Assembly: GCF_021991635.1 (NCBI RefSeq) | Contig: NZ_JAFFJA010000040.1 | Span: 1-53,480 of the forward strand | Direction: 5' to 3' | From: Tepidanaerobacter sp. GT38 | GTDB lineage: Bacteria > Bacillota > Thermosediminibacteria > Thermosediminibacterales > Tepidanaerobacteraceae | Length of the DNA stretch: 53,480 bases | Shown: positions 46,724-53,480 of the stretch, one piece after another | Layout of the letters: each line of letters begins with the position of its first letter | Position numbering within the stretch: the first letter of the stretch is position 1 | Position numbers and translations under genes: made by a program | The notes under the pieces: model-generated | Told to the model about the DNA's origin: nothing | The model's database searches: none | The model's input: only the letters and a program-made list of their open reading frames with translations

Positions 46724-47767
46724 CTATACTTTTATAACATTGTATCCGGCGGCTTTATAAAGCCTGTTCATTACGGCAAGACCTATGCCGTCTTTAGAAA
46801 TGCCTTCTGCAAGAATCTGATCTACTCCTAGACGGTCAAATTTCCTCAAAATAGTAAAAATATTAGACGAAATCGTAAGCGGTGCTGTTCTATCACCTGC
46901 AGAAATTATATGGCCGCTTGTGTAGAGATGACGTGTCTGCGCAGTTGCCATTATTCCCACTTTCAAACCCTGTGATTCCAATTTCTCTGCCAATTCATTG
47001 ATGGTTTTAACCTGCCTGTCAATAGGCCCTTCTACCAAGGTCATGGGAGCATCAGGAGCGTAATGACGGTATTTTTGTCCCGGAGAACGGGGCTTTTCGC
47101 CCGGCGCAAGACCCGGATCCAAATCCACTCTGCCTAAAACCTCTTGCAATTCTTCACGAGTGACTCCACCGGGTCTTAAAATGATTGGAACTTCTTCAGA
47201 AAGATCTAATACTGTAGATTCTACTCCTACAGAGGCTTTGCCACCATCCAATATCATGTCAATCCTTCCGGTCATATCTTCGGCAACTTCCTCGGCACAT
47301 ACGGGGCTGGGCTTTCCGGATATATTGGCGCTTGGAGCGGCAATTGGGACACCTGCCTCTTTTATTAGTTCAAGGGCAACTGGATGAGAAGGCATCCTAA
47401 TTGCTACCGTATCAAGGCCTCCGGTAGTGCCAAATGGGACCACATCGTTTTTATGAAAAATGATAGTCAGGGGACCGGGCCAGAACTTGTCCATTAAAAG
47501 CCTAGCCTTTTCCGGTATTTCTTTTACTAACTGATTGAGCTGGGAAATGTCCCAAATGTGAACAATCAACGGATTGTCTTGAGGCCTGCCTTTTGCAGCA
47601 TAAATCTTTTTGGCAGCATCTTCATCAAGGGCATTGCCTCCTAAACCGTAAACCGTCTCAGTGGGAAAGGCAACAAGGCCGCCCTTTCGTATGATTTCGG
47701 CTGCCATTTTTATCTTGTCCCGTTCCGGCTGATTTTTATCTACTTTAATTATTTTAGTTTCCAGCAT
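46724..47767 (-). CDS. Threonylcarbamoyl-AMP synthase (Sua5/YwlC)
   Basis: The product is 347 aa. The N-terminal YrdC domain (about residues 1-205) makes threonylcarbamoyl-AMP for the t6A37 modification of ANN-decoding tRNAs, and the C-terminal Sua5 domain (about 240-347) covers the active site. Motifs: GGLVAFPTETVYGLGGNALDE, KGRPQDNPLIVHI, APSANISGKPSPV and SPGQKYRHYAPDAPM at the linker. Start ATG at 47767, after AGAAGG. Confidence 0.95.
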   Translation of the reverse strand: MLETKIIKVDKNQPERDKIKMAAEIIRKGGLVAFPTETVYGLGGNALDEDAAKKIYAAKGRPQDNPLIVHIWDISQLNQLVKEIPEKARLLMDKFWPGPLTIIFHKNDVVPFGTTGGLDTVAIRMPSHPVALELIKEAGVPIAAPSANISGKPSPVCAEEVAEDMTGRIDMILDGGKASVGVESTVLDLSEEVPIILRPGGVTREELQEVLGRVDLDPGLAPGEKPRSPGQKYRHYAPDAPMTLVEGPIDRQVKTINELAEKLESQGLKVGIMATAQTRHLYTSGHIISAGDRTAPLTISSNIFTILRKFDRLGVDQILAEGISKDGIGLAVMNRLYKAAGYNVIKV

Positions 47768-47839
47768 AAAACTACCTTCTTCTTCATTATGATTGATTCT
47801 TTTTTTATATAAAGATTCTATATAGATTCTGATTTAGGC

Positions 47840-48042
47840 AGTGAAGACGACGGCAAACGCTCCCGTTAGTTAGACCGTAGTCATTCTTGAATTTGGTGCA
47901 AACGGAGCAGTGGCAGCGCGCAGGATGCGCGCTGACGGGCTCTCGGCAGGATGCCGAATTGCCCGTGAAACCCTGGAGAGTGCAGCACCAAATTTTTAGA
48001 ATGACAGGTCTAAATTTCGGGAGAGGTGCCGTTGTCTTCACC
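47840..48042. repeat. 200-nt palindromic element with two GGA-loop hairpins; structured RNA or MITE candidate
   Basis: A long imperfect inverted repeat fills most of the gap between the Sua5 and ZIP genes. Outer stem 47841-47855 with 48027-48041: 15 pairs including one G-U on the plus strand. Then CTCCCG/CGGGAG (47860-47865 with 48018-48023), TTAGACC/GGTCTAA (47870-47876 with 48007-48013), GTCATTCT/AGAATGAC (47880-47887 with 47998-48005) and ATTTGGTGC/GCACCAAAT (47891-47899 with 47985-47993). The tip carries two hairpins: CAGCGCGCA-GGA-TGCGCGCTG (47914-47934) and TCGGCA-GGA-TGCCGA (47943-47957) inside ACGGGC/GCCCGT (47935-47940 with 47961-47966). It is more GC-rich than its surroundings. No coding frame is convincing. 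No family is recognised. Confidence 0.8.
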
Positions 48043-48091
48043 GTTAAGCATCAACAAATTTCATGCGATGACCTTATTATATTCTACAATA

Positions 48092-48820
48092 TTATAATGT
48101 GTTAAACAAAATTATACCTGTAATTATGCCCCAAATAAGGCCCCAGGGAGAACTTCTCCCAATCACAAAAGTATCCGGCAGTATTTCTTTGCAAACTGTG
48201 TATATCATGGCCCCTGCCGCAAAACCCAAGGATGCAGCAATAAAAGCCGGAGAAACCTGGCCCAGTTTCTGTCCCACAACTGAACCTAAAACCATCGGTA
48301 AACCTGCCAGGGCCGTTGCCATAAAAGCAGAAAATGCACTCATGCCTGACAATCTAAATGCAGTAGCTATTGCCATACCCTCCGGAATATTGTGGAGAGC
48401 CAAAGTCACCACAAGGACCAATCCTGTGAGCTCAGACGCTTCAAAGCCGCTGCCTATGGCAATTCCCTCGGGAAAGTTGTGACTTGCAATAGCAAAAAAA
48501 AGCATGGCGCCAGTCTTTACAAAGTGCTGCATAGTGTTATTTTTTTGAGGGGTCATAAATTCAAGCAAAGCATCAGACCACATCAAAAACATTATCCCTA
48601 TTATTATTCCAATAAGTGTGTGAAAGAGCCCGGAAATCTCTATGGCTTCAGGAATAAGTTCTGAAAATACCGCCGTCAGCATTATTCCACTGGCAAAACC
48701 TAAGACCGATGTCATTTTGTCAGCCTTGACTTCTCTCAAAAAAAATGTATAAAAGCCGCCCATTCCAGTACCGCCCACTCCAGCCAAGAAGCTTAAAAAA
48801 GTAGTGCTTGATATTCCCAT
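48092..48820 (-). CDS. ZIP-family metal transporter
   Basis: The product is 242 aa with about eight membrane helices. The paired metal-site motifs HNFPEGIAIG and HNIPEGMAIA in helices 4 and 5 are diagnostic of the ZIP (ZupT-like) family, which imports Zn2+ and similar divalent cations. The start is ATG at 48820, five bases after GAGGTG; the frame opens 24 bases earlier. It occupies the position between prmC and ywlC where B. subtilis has spoIIR. Confidence 0.93.
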   Translation of the reverse strand: MGISSTTFLSFLAGVGGTGMGGFYTFFLREVKADKMTSVLGFASGIMLTAVFSELIPEAIEISGLFHTLIGIIIGIMFLMWSDALLEFMTPQKNNTMQHFVKTGAMLFFAIASHNFPEGIAIGSGFEASELTGLVLVVTLALHNIPEGMAIATAFRLSGMSAFSAFMATALAGLPMVLGSVVGQKLGQVSPAFIAASLGFAAGAMIYTVCKEILPDTFVIGRSSPWGLIWGIITGIILFNTL

Positions 48821-48853
48821 GCGCTCACCTCTTCTAAAAATCATATGCGCCGA

Positions 48854-49714
48854 TTATTTTGTTATTCCTAAAACTCCTGTTACTACTCTGTCAAAACCGG
48901 CATAATCTTTTCGGACTTGTATTTCTTTAAACCCCTCTTTTTCTAGTAGGTATTTTACATCTTGTGCTTGATTCCAACCTATTTCAAAAATCACTCTGCC
49001 ACCAGGTTTTAAATATTCGGGAGCTTTTGATATTATCCTGCGATAAAACTCTAAACCGTCAAAGCCGCCATCTAATGCAATTTGTGGTTCCTTTTTTACA
49101 TCATTTGGGAGATTTTTCAGCTCTTTTGAAGGAATGTAGGGGGGATTTGATACTATTATATCCAACTCTCTTATATTTCTTTGCTCAAGGGGTTCCCACA
49201 AATCACCTTGAAACAGCAAAACCCGGTCTTGAACACCATGGACATGTATATTTTTTCTCGCGACTTCACAAGCAACATCTGATATTTCAGTTGAGTAAAC
49301 TTTAGCTTCCTGGTTGTTCACCGCAAAGGCCACTGATATAGCTCCGCTGCCGCAGCATAAATCAGCAATAACGGGATTTGCGATTTTGCTTGCAGCTTTT
49401 AAGGCTTCTTCAACAACAAATTCGGTCTCAGGTCTTGGAACCAACACTCCTTTTGTTACATACAAATTAAGGCCGTAAAATTCCTTCCGGCCTATAATAT
49501 ACGCTACAGGGACAAACTGACACCGCTCTTTTAATAATTTGTCATAGCATTCCTGCTGCTCTTTTGTAAGCTCTATTTCATCATATACCAAGAGCTTTAG
49601 CCGGTTTGTTCCTAAAACATGGCATAAGATCAGCTGTGAATCCAAAGCGGGATTTGCTACACCAGCCTCATAGAGCCGTTTTTGGCCAATGCTCAAAGCT
49701 TTTCTTACATTCAC
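48854..49714 (-). CDS. prmC: Release factor glutamine methyltransferase
   Basis: The product is 286 aa. It methylates the GGQ glutamine of release factors. The SAM site is IADLCCGSGAISVAFA and the catalytic motif is SNPPYIPS. An N-terminal helical domain (about residues 1-75) binds the release factor. The start is GTG at 49714, eight bases after AAAGG; the frame opens at another GTG nine bases earlier that overlaps this site. It follows prfA, its substrate, by 15 bases. Confidence 0.95.
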   Translation of the reverse strand: MNVRKALSIGQKRLYEAGVANPALDSQLILCHVLGTNRLKLLVYDEIELTKEQQECYDKLLKERCQFVPVAYIIGRKEFYGLNLYVTKGVLVPRPETEFVVEEALKAASKIANPVIADLCCGSGAISVAFAVNNQEAKVYSTEISDVACEVARKNIHVHGVQDRVLLFQGDLWEPLEQRNIRELDIIVSNPPYIPSKELKNLPNDVKKEPQIALDGGFDGLEFYRRIISKAPEYLKPGGRVIFEIGWNQAQDVKYLLEKEGFKEIQVRKDYAGFDRVVTGVLGITK

Positions 49715-49729
49715 TGAAAACACCTTTCT

Positions 49730-50800
49730 CTATTCCATCTGAGCCAGCCTTTTGGCCTGATCTTCCGCTATTAAAGCATTTATTATTTCATCAAGTTCTC
49801 CCTCGAGGACATTTGCCAACTGGTGAATGGTAAGACCGATTCTGTGATCTGTAACTCTGCCCTGTGGAAAGTTATAAGTGCGTATCCGCTCACTTCGATC
49901 ACCGGTGCCTACCTGGCTGCGTCGGCTCTGAGCAATTTTTTGATTCTGCTCTTGTTGAGCCTTTTCCAAAAGGCGTGCCCGCAGAACCTTCATGGCTTTT
50001 TCCTTGTTTTTTAGCTGTGAGCGCTCGTCCTGGCAAGACACCACAATACCTGTAGGAAGGTGGGTTATTCTCACTGCAGAATCTGTGGTATTTACGCTCT
50101 GACCTCCATGACCCGAGGATCTAAAAATGTCTATTCTAAGGTCATTGGGATTTATCTCAATATCAATTTCCTCTGCTTCAGGCAGCACCGCTACCGTTGC
50201 TGCCGAAGTATGAATCCTGCCGCCCGCTTCGGTAGTTGGAACTCGCTGCACACGGTGAACTCCTGACTCGTATTTCAAACGGCTGTAAGCACCATGGCCA
50301 TTGACTTCAAAAATGATTTCTTTAAATCCACCAAGTTCTGTTGGATTTGAATCTATTACTTCGATTTTCCACCCTTGCTTTTCAGCATATCGGCTGTACA
50401 TGCGGAAAAGGTCACCAGCAAAAAGGGCCGCTTCTTCACCACCGGTTCCTGCCCTTATCTCTACAATTACGTTTCTTTCGTCGTTTGGATCCTTCGGAAG
50501 CAGCAATATTTTTAATTGTTCCTCCAGCTTAAGCTTCTTTTCTTCTAACTCTTCCAAGTCGCTTTTCACAAGCTCCTCCATTTCACTGTCACCGGAGGCT
50601 TCTTTCAAAAGCACCTGGTTTTCTTTTATCTGCTCAAGAGTCTTTTTGTAATCTCTATAACAATTTACGATTTCTTCAAGGGATGCGTGTTCCTTAGCAA
50701 GTTTTCTCCATTCTTCGTGTTTTGCTATAATTTCCGGATCTGCTACTTTTTCAGTCAGCTCAATATATTTCTTTTCTACGGCTTCCAACTTTTCTATCAC
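49730..50800 (-). CDS. prfA: Peptide chain release factor 1
   Basis: The product is 356 aa. It reads UAA and UAG. The GGQ motif is in [24 protein letters not shown], and the codon-reading P-x-T tripeptide appears as PTT in [25 protein letters not shown] (PAT or PVT is more usual). The start is GTG at 50800, eight bases after GGAAGGTG. It heads the prfA-prmC pair. Confidence 0.97.
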   Translation of the reverse strand: MIEKLEAVEKKYIELTEKVADPEIIAKHEEWRKLAKEHASLEEIVNCYRDYKKTLEQIKENQVLLKEASGDSEMEELVKSDLEELEEKKLKLEEQLKILLLPKDPNDERNVIVEIRAGTGGEEAALFAGDLFRMYSRYAEKQGWKIEVIDSNPTELGGFKEIIFEVNGHGAYSRLKYESGVHRVQRVPTTEAGGRIHTSAATVAVLPEAEEIDIEINPNDLRIDIFRSSGHGGQSVNTTDSAVRITHLPTGIVVSCQDERSQLKNKEKAMKVLRARLLEKAQQEQNQKIAQSRRSQVGTGDRSERIRTYNFPQGRVTDHRIGLTIHQLANVLEGELDEIINALIAEDQAKRLAQME

Positions 50801-50826
50801 ATTAAATCACCTTCCTGAAATAAGAC

Positions 50827-51690
50827 TCAGTTTAAAACACTCTTAAGTGCAGCTATGGCTACTTCTAATTGTGCTTTATCAGGCTCTCGGGTAGTAAGTC
50901 GCTGAAGCCACATGCCAGGGGCATTTAATATTCTTATAATTGGATTATTGCACTTTCCAGCAAGCCTTATAAACTCATATGAAACTCCCGATACTATAGG
51001 CAGCATAACTATTCTTGATACTATCCGCAAGATTACCCCAGGCCACCCCATAAATGAAAAAAGTAAAATGCTTACCACCATTACTATCATCATGAAGCTG
51101 GTACCACATCTAGGGTGAATGGTAGAATATTTTTGGGCGTTTTCAGGTGTTAACTTCTCGTTGTTTTCATAGCAGTGAACTACCTTGTGCTCTGCACCAT
51201 GATATTCAAATACTCGTCTAATGTCCTTCATTAAAGAAATGACTGCGATATAAGTCACAAAAATAGCTATTCTTATTAGGCCTTCCACAAGACTTAGTAA
51301 AAATGAATTTTGTAAATTGCCACTAATAATATATCTTACGGCAAGGGTAGGCAGTACTATGAAAAGTAATACAGCAAAACCCAAGGCAGAAACAAGTGCA
51401 AATGCTATATCCTTGCCGGTAAGCTCCTCCTCATCTTCCAGCCCCGCAACACTTGCAGAATAAGACAGAGTTTGGATGCCGAGAACCAGCATTTCTATTA
51501 AGGCCACTATACCTCGCAATATGGGTAGTTTCAGAAATTTGTACTTATCTTGCAATGAGCGGTTTTCCTGAGTTTTTATAACAATATCGTCATTTTTCCT
51601 TACAGCTACGGCTGTGGTTTTGGGGCCGCGCATCATAACGCCTTCAATTACCGCCTGCCCTCCAATTTTGGGTTTGACAGGTTGCAACAT
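50827..51690 (-). CDS. DUF1385 (YqhQ-like) membrane protein
   Basis: The product is 287 aa. The family opening GGQAVIEGVMMRGP and the central motif EYHGAEHKVVHCYE plus HPRCGTSFMMIVM are all present, with about five membrane helices. The conserved His, Glu and Cys residues suggest a metal site. Function is unknown. It is commonly found between rpmE and prfA in clostridia. Start ATG at 51690, after GGGAGG. Confidence 0.9.
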   Translation of the reverse strand: MLQPVKPKIGGQAVIEGVMMRGPKTTAVAVRKNDDIVIKTQENRSLQDKYKFLKLPILRGIVALIEMLVLGIQTLSYSASVAGLEDEEELTGKDIAFALVSALGFAVLLFIVLPTLAVRYIISGNLQNSFLLSLVEGLIRIAIFVTYIAVISLMKDIRRVFEYHGAEHKVVHCYENNEKLTPENAQKYSTIHPRCGTSFMMIVMVVSILLFSFMGWPGVILRIVSRIVMLPIVSGVSYEFIRLAGKCNNPIIRILNAPGMWLQRLTTREPDKAQLEVAIAALKSVLN

Positions 51691-51714
51691 TTTAACCTCC
51701 CTAAATATTAATTA

Positions 51715-51745
51715 AGAAAAAAGGTCAGAGATAACCTCTAACCTT
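51715..51745 (-). terminator. rpmE terminator
   Basis: A 10-bp stem (51736-51745 with 51721-51730, one G-U), five-base loop, followed on the minus strand by TTTTTTC. It lies seven bases after the rpmE stop and precedes the DUF1385 gene. Confidence 0.88.
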
Positions 51746-51751
51746 CTTAAA

Positions 51752-51961
51752 CTACTCTGCATCTTTTAAGCCATATCTCTTCTTAAATCTTTCTACCCGA
51801 CCACCGGTATCTACCAATTTCTGTTGACCTGAAAAGAAGGGATGGCATTTTGAACATATTTCTACACGCAGGTCTTCTTTGGTAGACCCCGTTTCAAAGG
51901 TATTTCCGCAAGCACATCTTACTGTAGCCCTCATGTATTTTGGATGAATTCCCTTTTTCAC
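51752..51961 (-). CDS. rpmE: Ribosomal protein L31, zinc-binding type
   Basis: The product is 69 aa. The C+ form carries a zinc site: C-A-C in VRCACGNTF and C-S-K-C in EICSKCHPF. It belongs to the large subunit. The start is GTG at 51961, six bases after GAGGTG, giving the typical N-terminus MKKGIHPKY; the frame opens nine bases earlier. It has its own promoter and terminator. Confidence 0.97.
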   Translation of the reverse strand: MKKGIHPKYMRATVRCACGNTFETGSTKEDLRVEICSKCHPFFSGQQKLVDTGGRVERFKKRYGLKDAE

Positions 51962-52311
51962 TCTGTTCACCTCTTTATTGTAAGTTGAATCACTCTAAGA
52001 CATGTATCTGTAGAGTATTTTATAAAAATTTGTGCAAAGTTGTACCTGGGTTTTAAAAGTCAACTAGTATTATAGCATAGGCTATACATTTTCACAAGAG
52101 TTTTTATAAAGCAGTATCCGTGAATTCCACATAGGTTCAAACATGGCGAAGACTTTGGCATTTTCGTCAAGAATTTTAAAAGACTCTATAATATTTGTTG
52201 GCCTTTGGTTTATTTTTGTTCTACTTTCTATGTATGTTATAACTTTTTGTAAAAATTTCCTTTATGGTTTCGACACGGGAAGTTACATTTCCCGGGAAAT
52301 AGACATTTTAA
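51962..52311. other. Gap between rpmE and amrS
   Basis: About 350 bases holding the rpmE promoter (listed separately) and a leader of about 100 bases. A perfect 14-bp palindrome ATTTCCCGGGAAAT lies at 52287-52300 near the amrS stop, with GGGAA/TTCCC repeats beside it and no U-tract. No gene is supported. Confidence 0.5.
52069..52097 (-). promoter_or_regulatory. rpmE promoter with extended -10
   Basis: TTGTGA (52097-52092), exactly 17 bases, TATAAT (52074-52069) on the minus strand, preceded by TGC so that TGCTATAAT forms an extended -10. Confidence 0.82.
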
Positions 52312-53301
52312 CTAACTCTCTATCAAAGATACAAAGCCTTTGCAGTAAGGGCATCTGTTATCTTTAACTTTTGAGTGTGTTTTGTAACCTGCCCTCCTGA
52401 TTATCAGTTTTTTACAAGTAGGGCAATAAGTATTATTTCCAACATCATCTGCTATGTTTCCTGTATAAACATAATCAAGGTACTTCATGGCAATATCTCG
52501 CGCTGTCTTTATTCTCTCTACGGGGGTAGGTGGAATGTCCAATTTAAAATTTGGGAAATAACGGGTGATATGAAGGGGTATATCCTTTCTAAGGGACAAA
52601 AGCCATTTGGCCAGTTCCTCAATTTCTTCATCTCTATCGTTCATACCGGGTATTATCAGCATGGTTACTTCAACATGACATCTGGCCTGAGCTATTTCTA
52701 CAGTTTGCTTCACTGGCAAAAGGCTTCCGAATACTAAGTCTTGATAAAAATCTTCGCTAAAAGCTTTTACATCTATATTCATAGCGTCAATATAAGGGAG
52801 GAGCTCTTGGAGAGGTTCTTTCTCTATAAAGCCATTGGTTACAAGGACGTTTTTAAGGCCTGCGTACCTAGCCAATTTGGCACATTCCAAAATATACTCA
52901 TACCATATAGTAGGCTCATTATAGGTGTAGGCAATGCCTATATTCTCCTCTTTTCTTTTAGCTGTTTCTATTAACTCCCCTGGGGAAATCTGCAGAGTTG
53001 GAATATCGGTAAGCTGCGCTATTTGCCAGTTTTGACAGAATTTACACCTAAAATTGCATCCTGTGCTGCCAACTGAAAAAATCATGCTGCCCGGATAAAA
53101 GTGATACAGGGGCTTTTTTTCTATTGGGTCCATCGCCCAGGAAGAAACCCTGCCGTAGTTAACAGAATACAACTTTCCATCAATATTTTTTCGCACTTTA
53201 CACGTTCCAACTCGCCCCGGTGCAATCCTGCAATGGTGAGGACATAAACAGCAGTTGACATAACCGCCTGCAGATTTTTCATAATACATAGCTTCTCTCA
53301 T
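52312..53301 (-). CDS. amrS: AmmeMemoRadiSam-system radical SAM enzyme (AmrS)
   Basis: The product is 329 aa. The radical SAM cluster motif is C-N-F-R-C-K-F-C in GSTGCNFRCKFCQNWQIAQ. An N-terminal Cys-rich region (NCCLCPHHCRI...GTC) and a C-terminal zinc-ribbon-like pair (CPTC...CPYC) flank the barrel, as in AmrS. The TYNEPTIWYEY and VTNGFI segments are typical of the PflA-like class. The system's AmmeMemo partners are not seen here, and its reaction is not established. The start at 53301 (MREAMYYEK) fits the family; GGAGG is 13 bases upstream, and the frame opens at 53349. Confidence 0.9.
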   Translation of the reverse strand: MREAMYYEKSAGGYVNCCLCPHHCRIAPGRVGTCKVRKNIDGKLYSVNYGRVSSWAMDPIEKKPLYHFYPGSMIFSVGSTGCNFRCKFCQNWQIAQLTDIPTLQISPGELIETAKRKEENIGIAYTYNEPTIWYEYILECAKLARYAGLKNVLVTNGFIEKEPLQELLPYIDAMNIDVKAFSEDFYQDLVFGSLLPVKQTVEIAQARCHVEVTMLIIPGMNDRDEEIEELAKWLLSLRKDIPLHITRYFPNFKLDIPPTPVERIKTARDIAMKYLDYVYTGNIADDVGNNTYCPTCKKLIIRRAGYKTHSKVKDNRCPYCKGFVSLIES

Positions 53302-53365
53302 AATTATTAGGCGGCCTCCTCCTGTGTTTTGAAAAGGCAAAAATTTCACATAAACTTACTTGTAC

Positions 53366-53400
53366 ATTATACCTTTAACATTAATCTTGTTGCAAGATTA
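53366..53400 (-). promoter_or_regulatory. amrS promoter with palindromic operator over the -35
   Basis: TTGCAA (53395-53390), 18 bases, TATAAT (53371-53366) on the minus strand. A perfect inverted repeat TAATCTTG-3-CAAGATTA (53382-53400) overlaps the -35, the position expected for a repressor site. Confidence 0.65.
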
Positions 53401-53480
53401 GTCTGATTTTCGATCGCGTCAAGATACTATGGGTTTTAAAATAAAAAGTATTCCCTCTGGATATATCTTTTCCTTAAGCG

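Noticed and set aside
47887-48105. 72-codon plus-strand frame within the palindromic element
   Set aside because: Its codons are fully explained by the inverted-repeat structure, and there is no ribosome binding site.
52143-52367. 74-codon plus-strand frame with a hydrophobic segment
   Set aside because: Weak ribosome binding site, overlap with the 3' end of amrS and with the rpmE promoter side, and no recognisable family; most likely chance.

Overview
This window looks like a stretch of chromosome from a low-GC, endospore-forming, flagellated anaerobe of the class Clostridia. The signs are sporulation genes (spoIID, a spoIIQ-like peptidase, spoIIID), flagellar rod genes, a SigI/RsgI pair, a tyrosine T-box, a V/A-type ATPase, frequent TTG/GTG starts behind strong GGAGG ribosome binding sites, and U-tract terminators. 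A thermophilic or syntrophic Thermoanaerobacterales/Thermosediminibacterales relative (Tepidanaerobacter-like) fits, but that placement is inference. Apart from one two-component operon (4949-7011), every gene I accept lies on the minus strand, so the biological reading direction is from high to low coordinates.

Reading from the right end: a radical SAM enzyme of the AmmeMemoRadiSam type (amrS) and ribosomal protein L31 (rpmE) come first. A housekeeping run follows: DUF1385 membrane protein, prfA, prmC, a ZIP metal transporter, a 200-bp palindromic element, threonylcarbamoyl-AMP synthase, a YwlE-type phosphatase, rpiB, glyA and upp. After this come a soluble CZB-domain chemoreceptor, a dCMP deaminase, and a sugar operon (FadR-type GntR regulator, binding protein, two permeases, split transketolase). 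Next are wecA/tagO-like and wecB (UDP-GlcNAc use for cell-wall or surface glycans), a uracil permease and sigI-rsgI.

The central block (29802-21305) is a complete nine-gene V/A-type ATPase operon in the order G/H-I-K-E-C-F-A-B-D, the order of the Enterococcus hirae Na+-ATPase. The K proteolipid has all five side chains known to bind Na+ in the E. hirae rotor, so a sodium-coupled enzyme is likely. A long untranslated leader before the operon can form two mutually exclusive pairings, one of which ends in a U-tract. The genes on both sides (upp on one side; ywmB-like, murA, spoIID, spoIIQ, spoIIID, mbl, flgF/G, fabZ on the other) are those that flank the F1Fo ATP synthase operon in Bacillus subtilis, so the V/A-type ATPase occupies the ancestral F-ATPase locus.

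Further left come murA, sporulation engulfment proteins, the SpoIIID regulator, Mbl, flagellar rod proteins, fabZ, a putative lipoprotein, a LapA-like protein, T-box-controlled tyrS, a VOC-family protein, DNA-3-methyladenine glycosylase I and a stand-alone PAS protein. At the left end an OmpR-type response regulator/kinase pair is divergent from an RND/MMPL exporter and a large secreted coiled-coil protein, which suggests one regulated export system.

The most unusual items are the 200-nt palindromic structured element at 47840-48042 and the ATPase leader at 29803-30012. No tRNA, rRNA, CRISPR array, transposase or prophage gene was seen.
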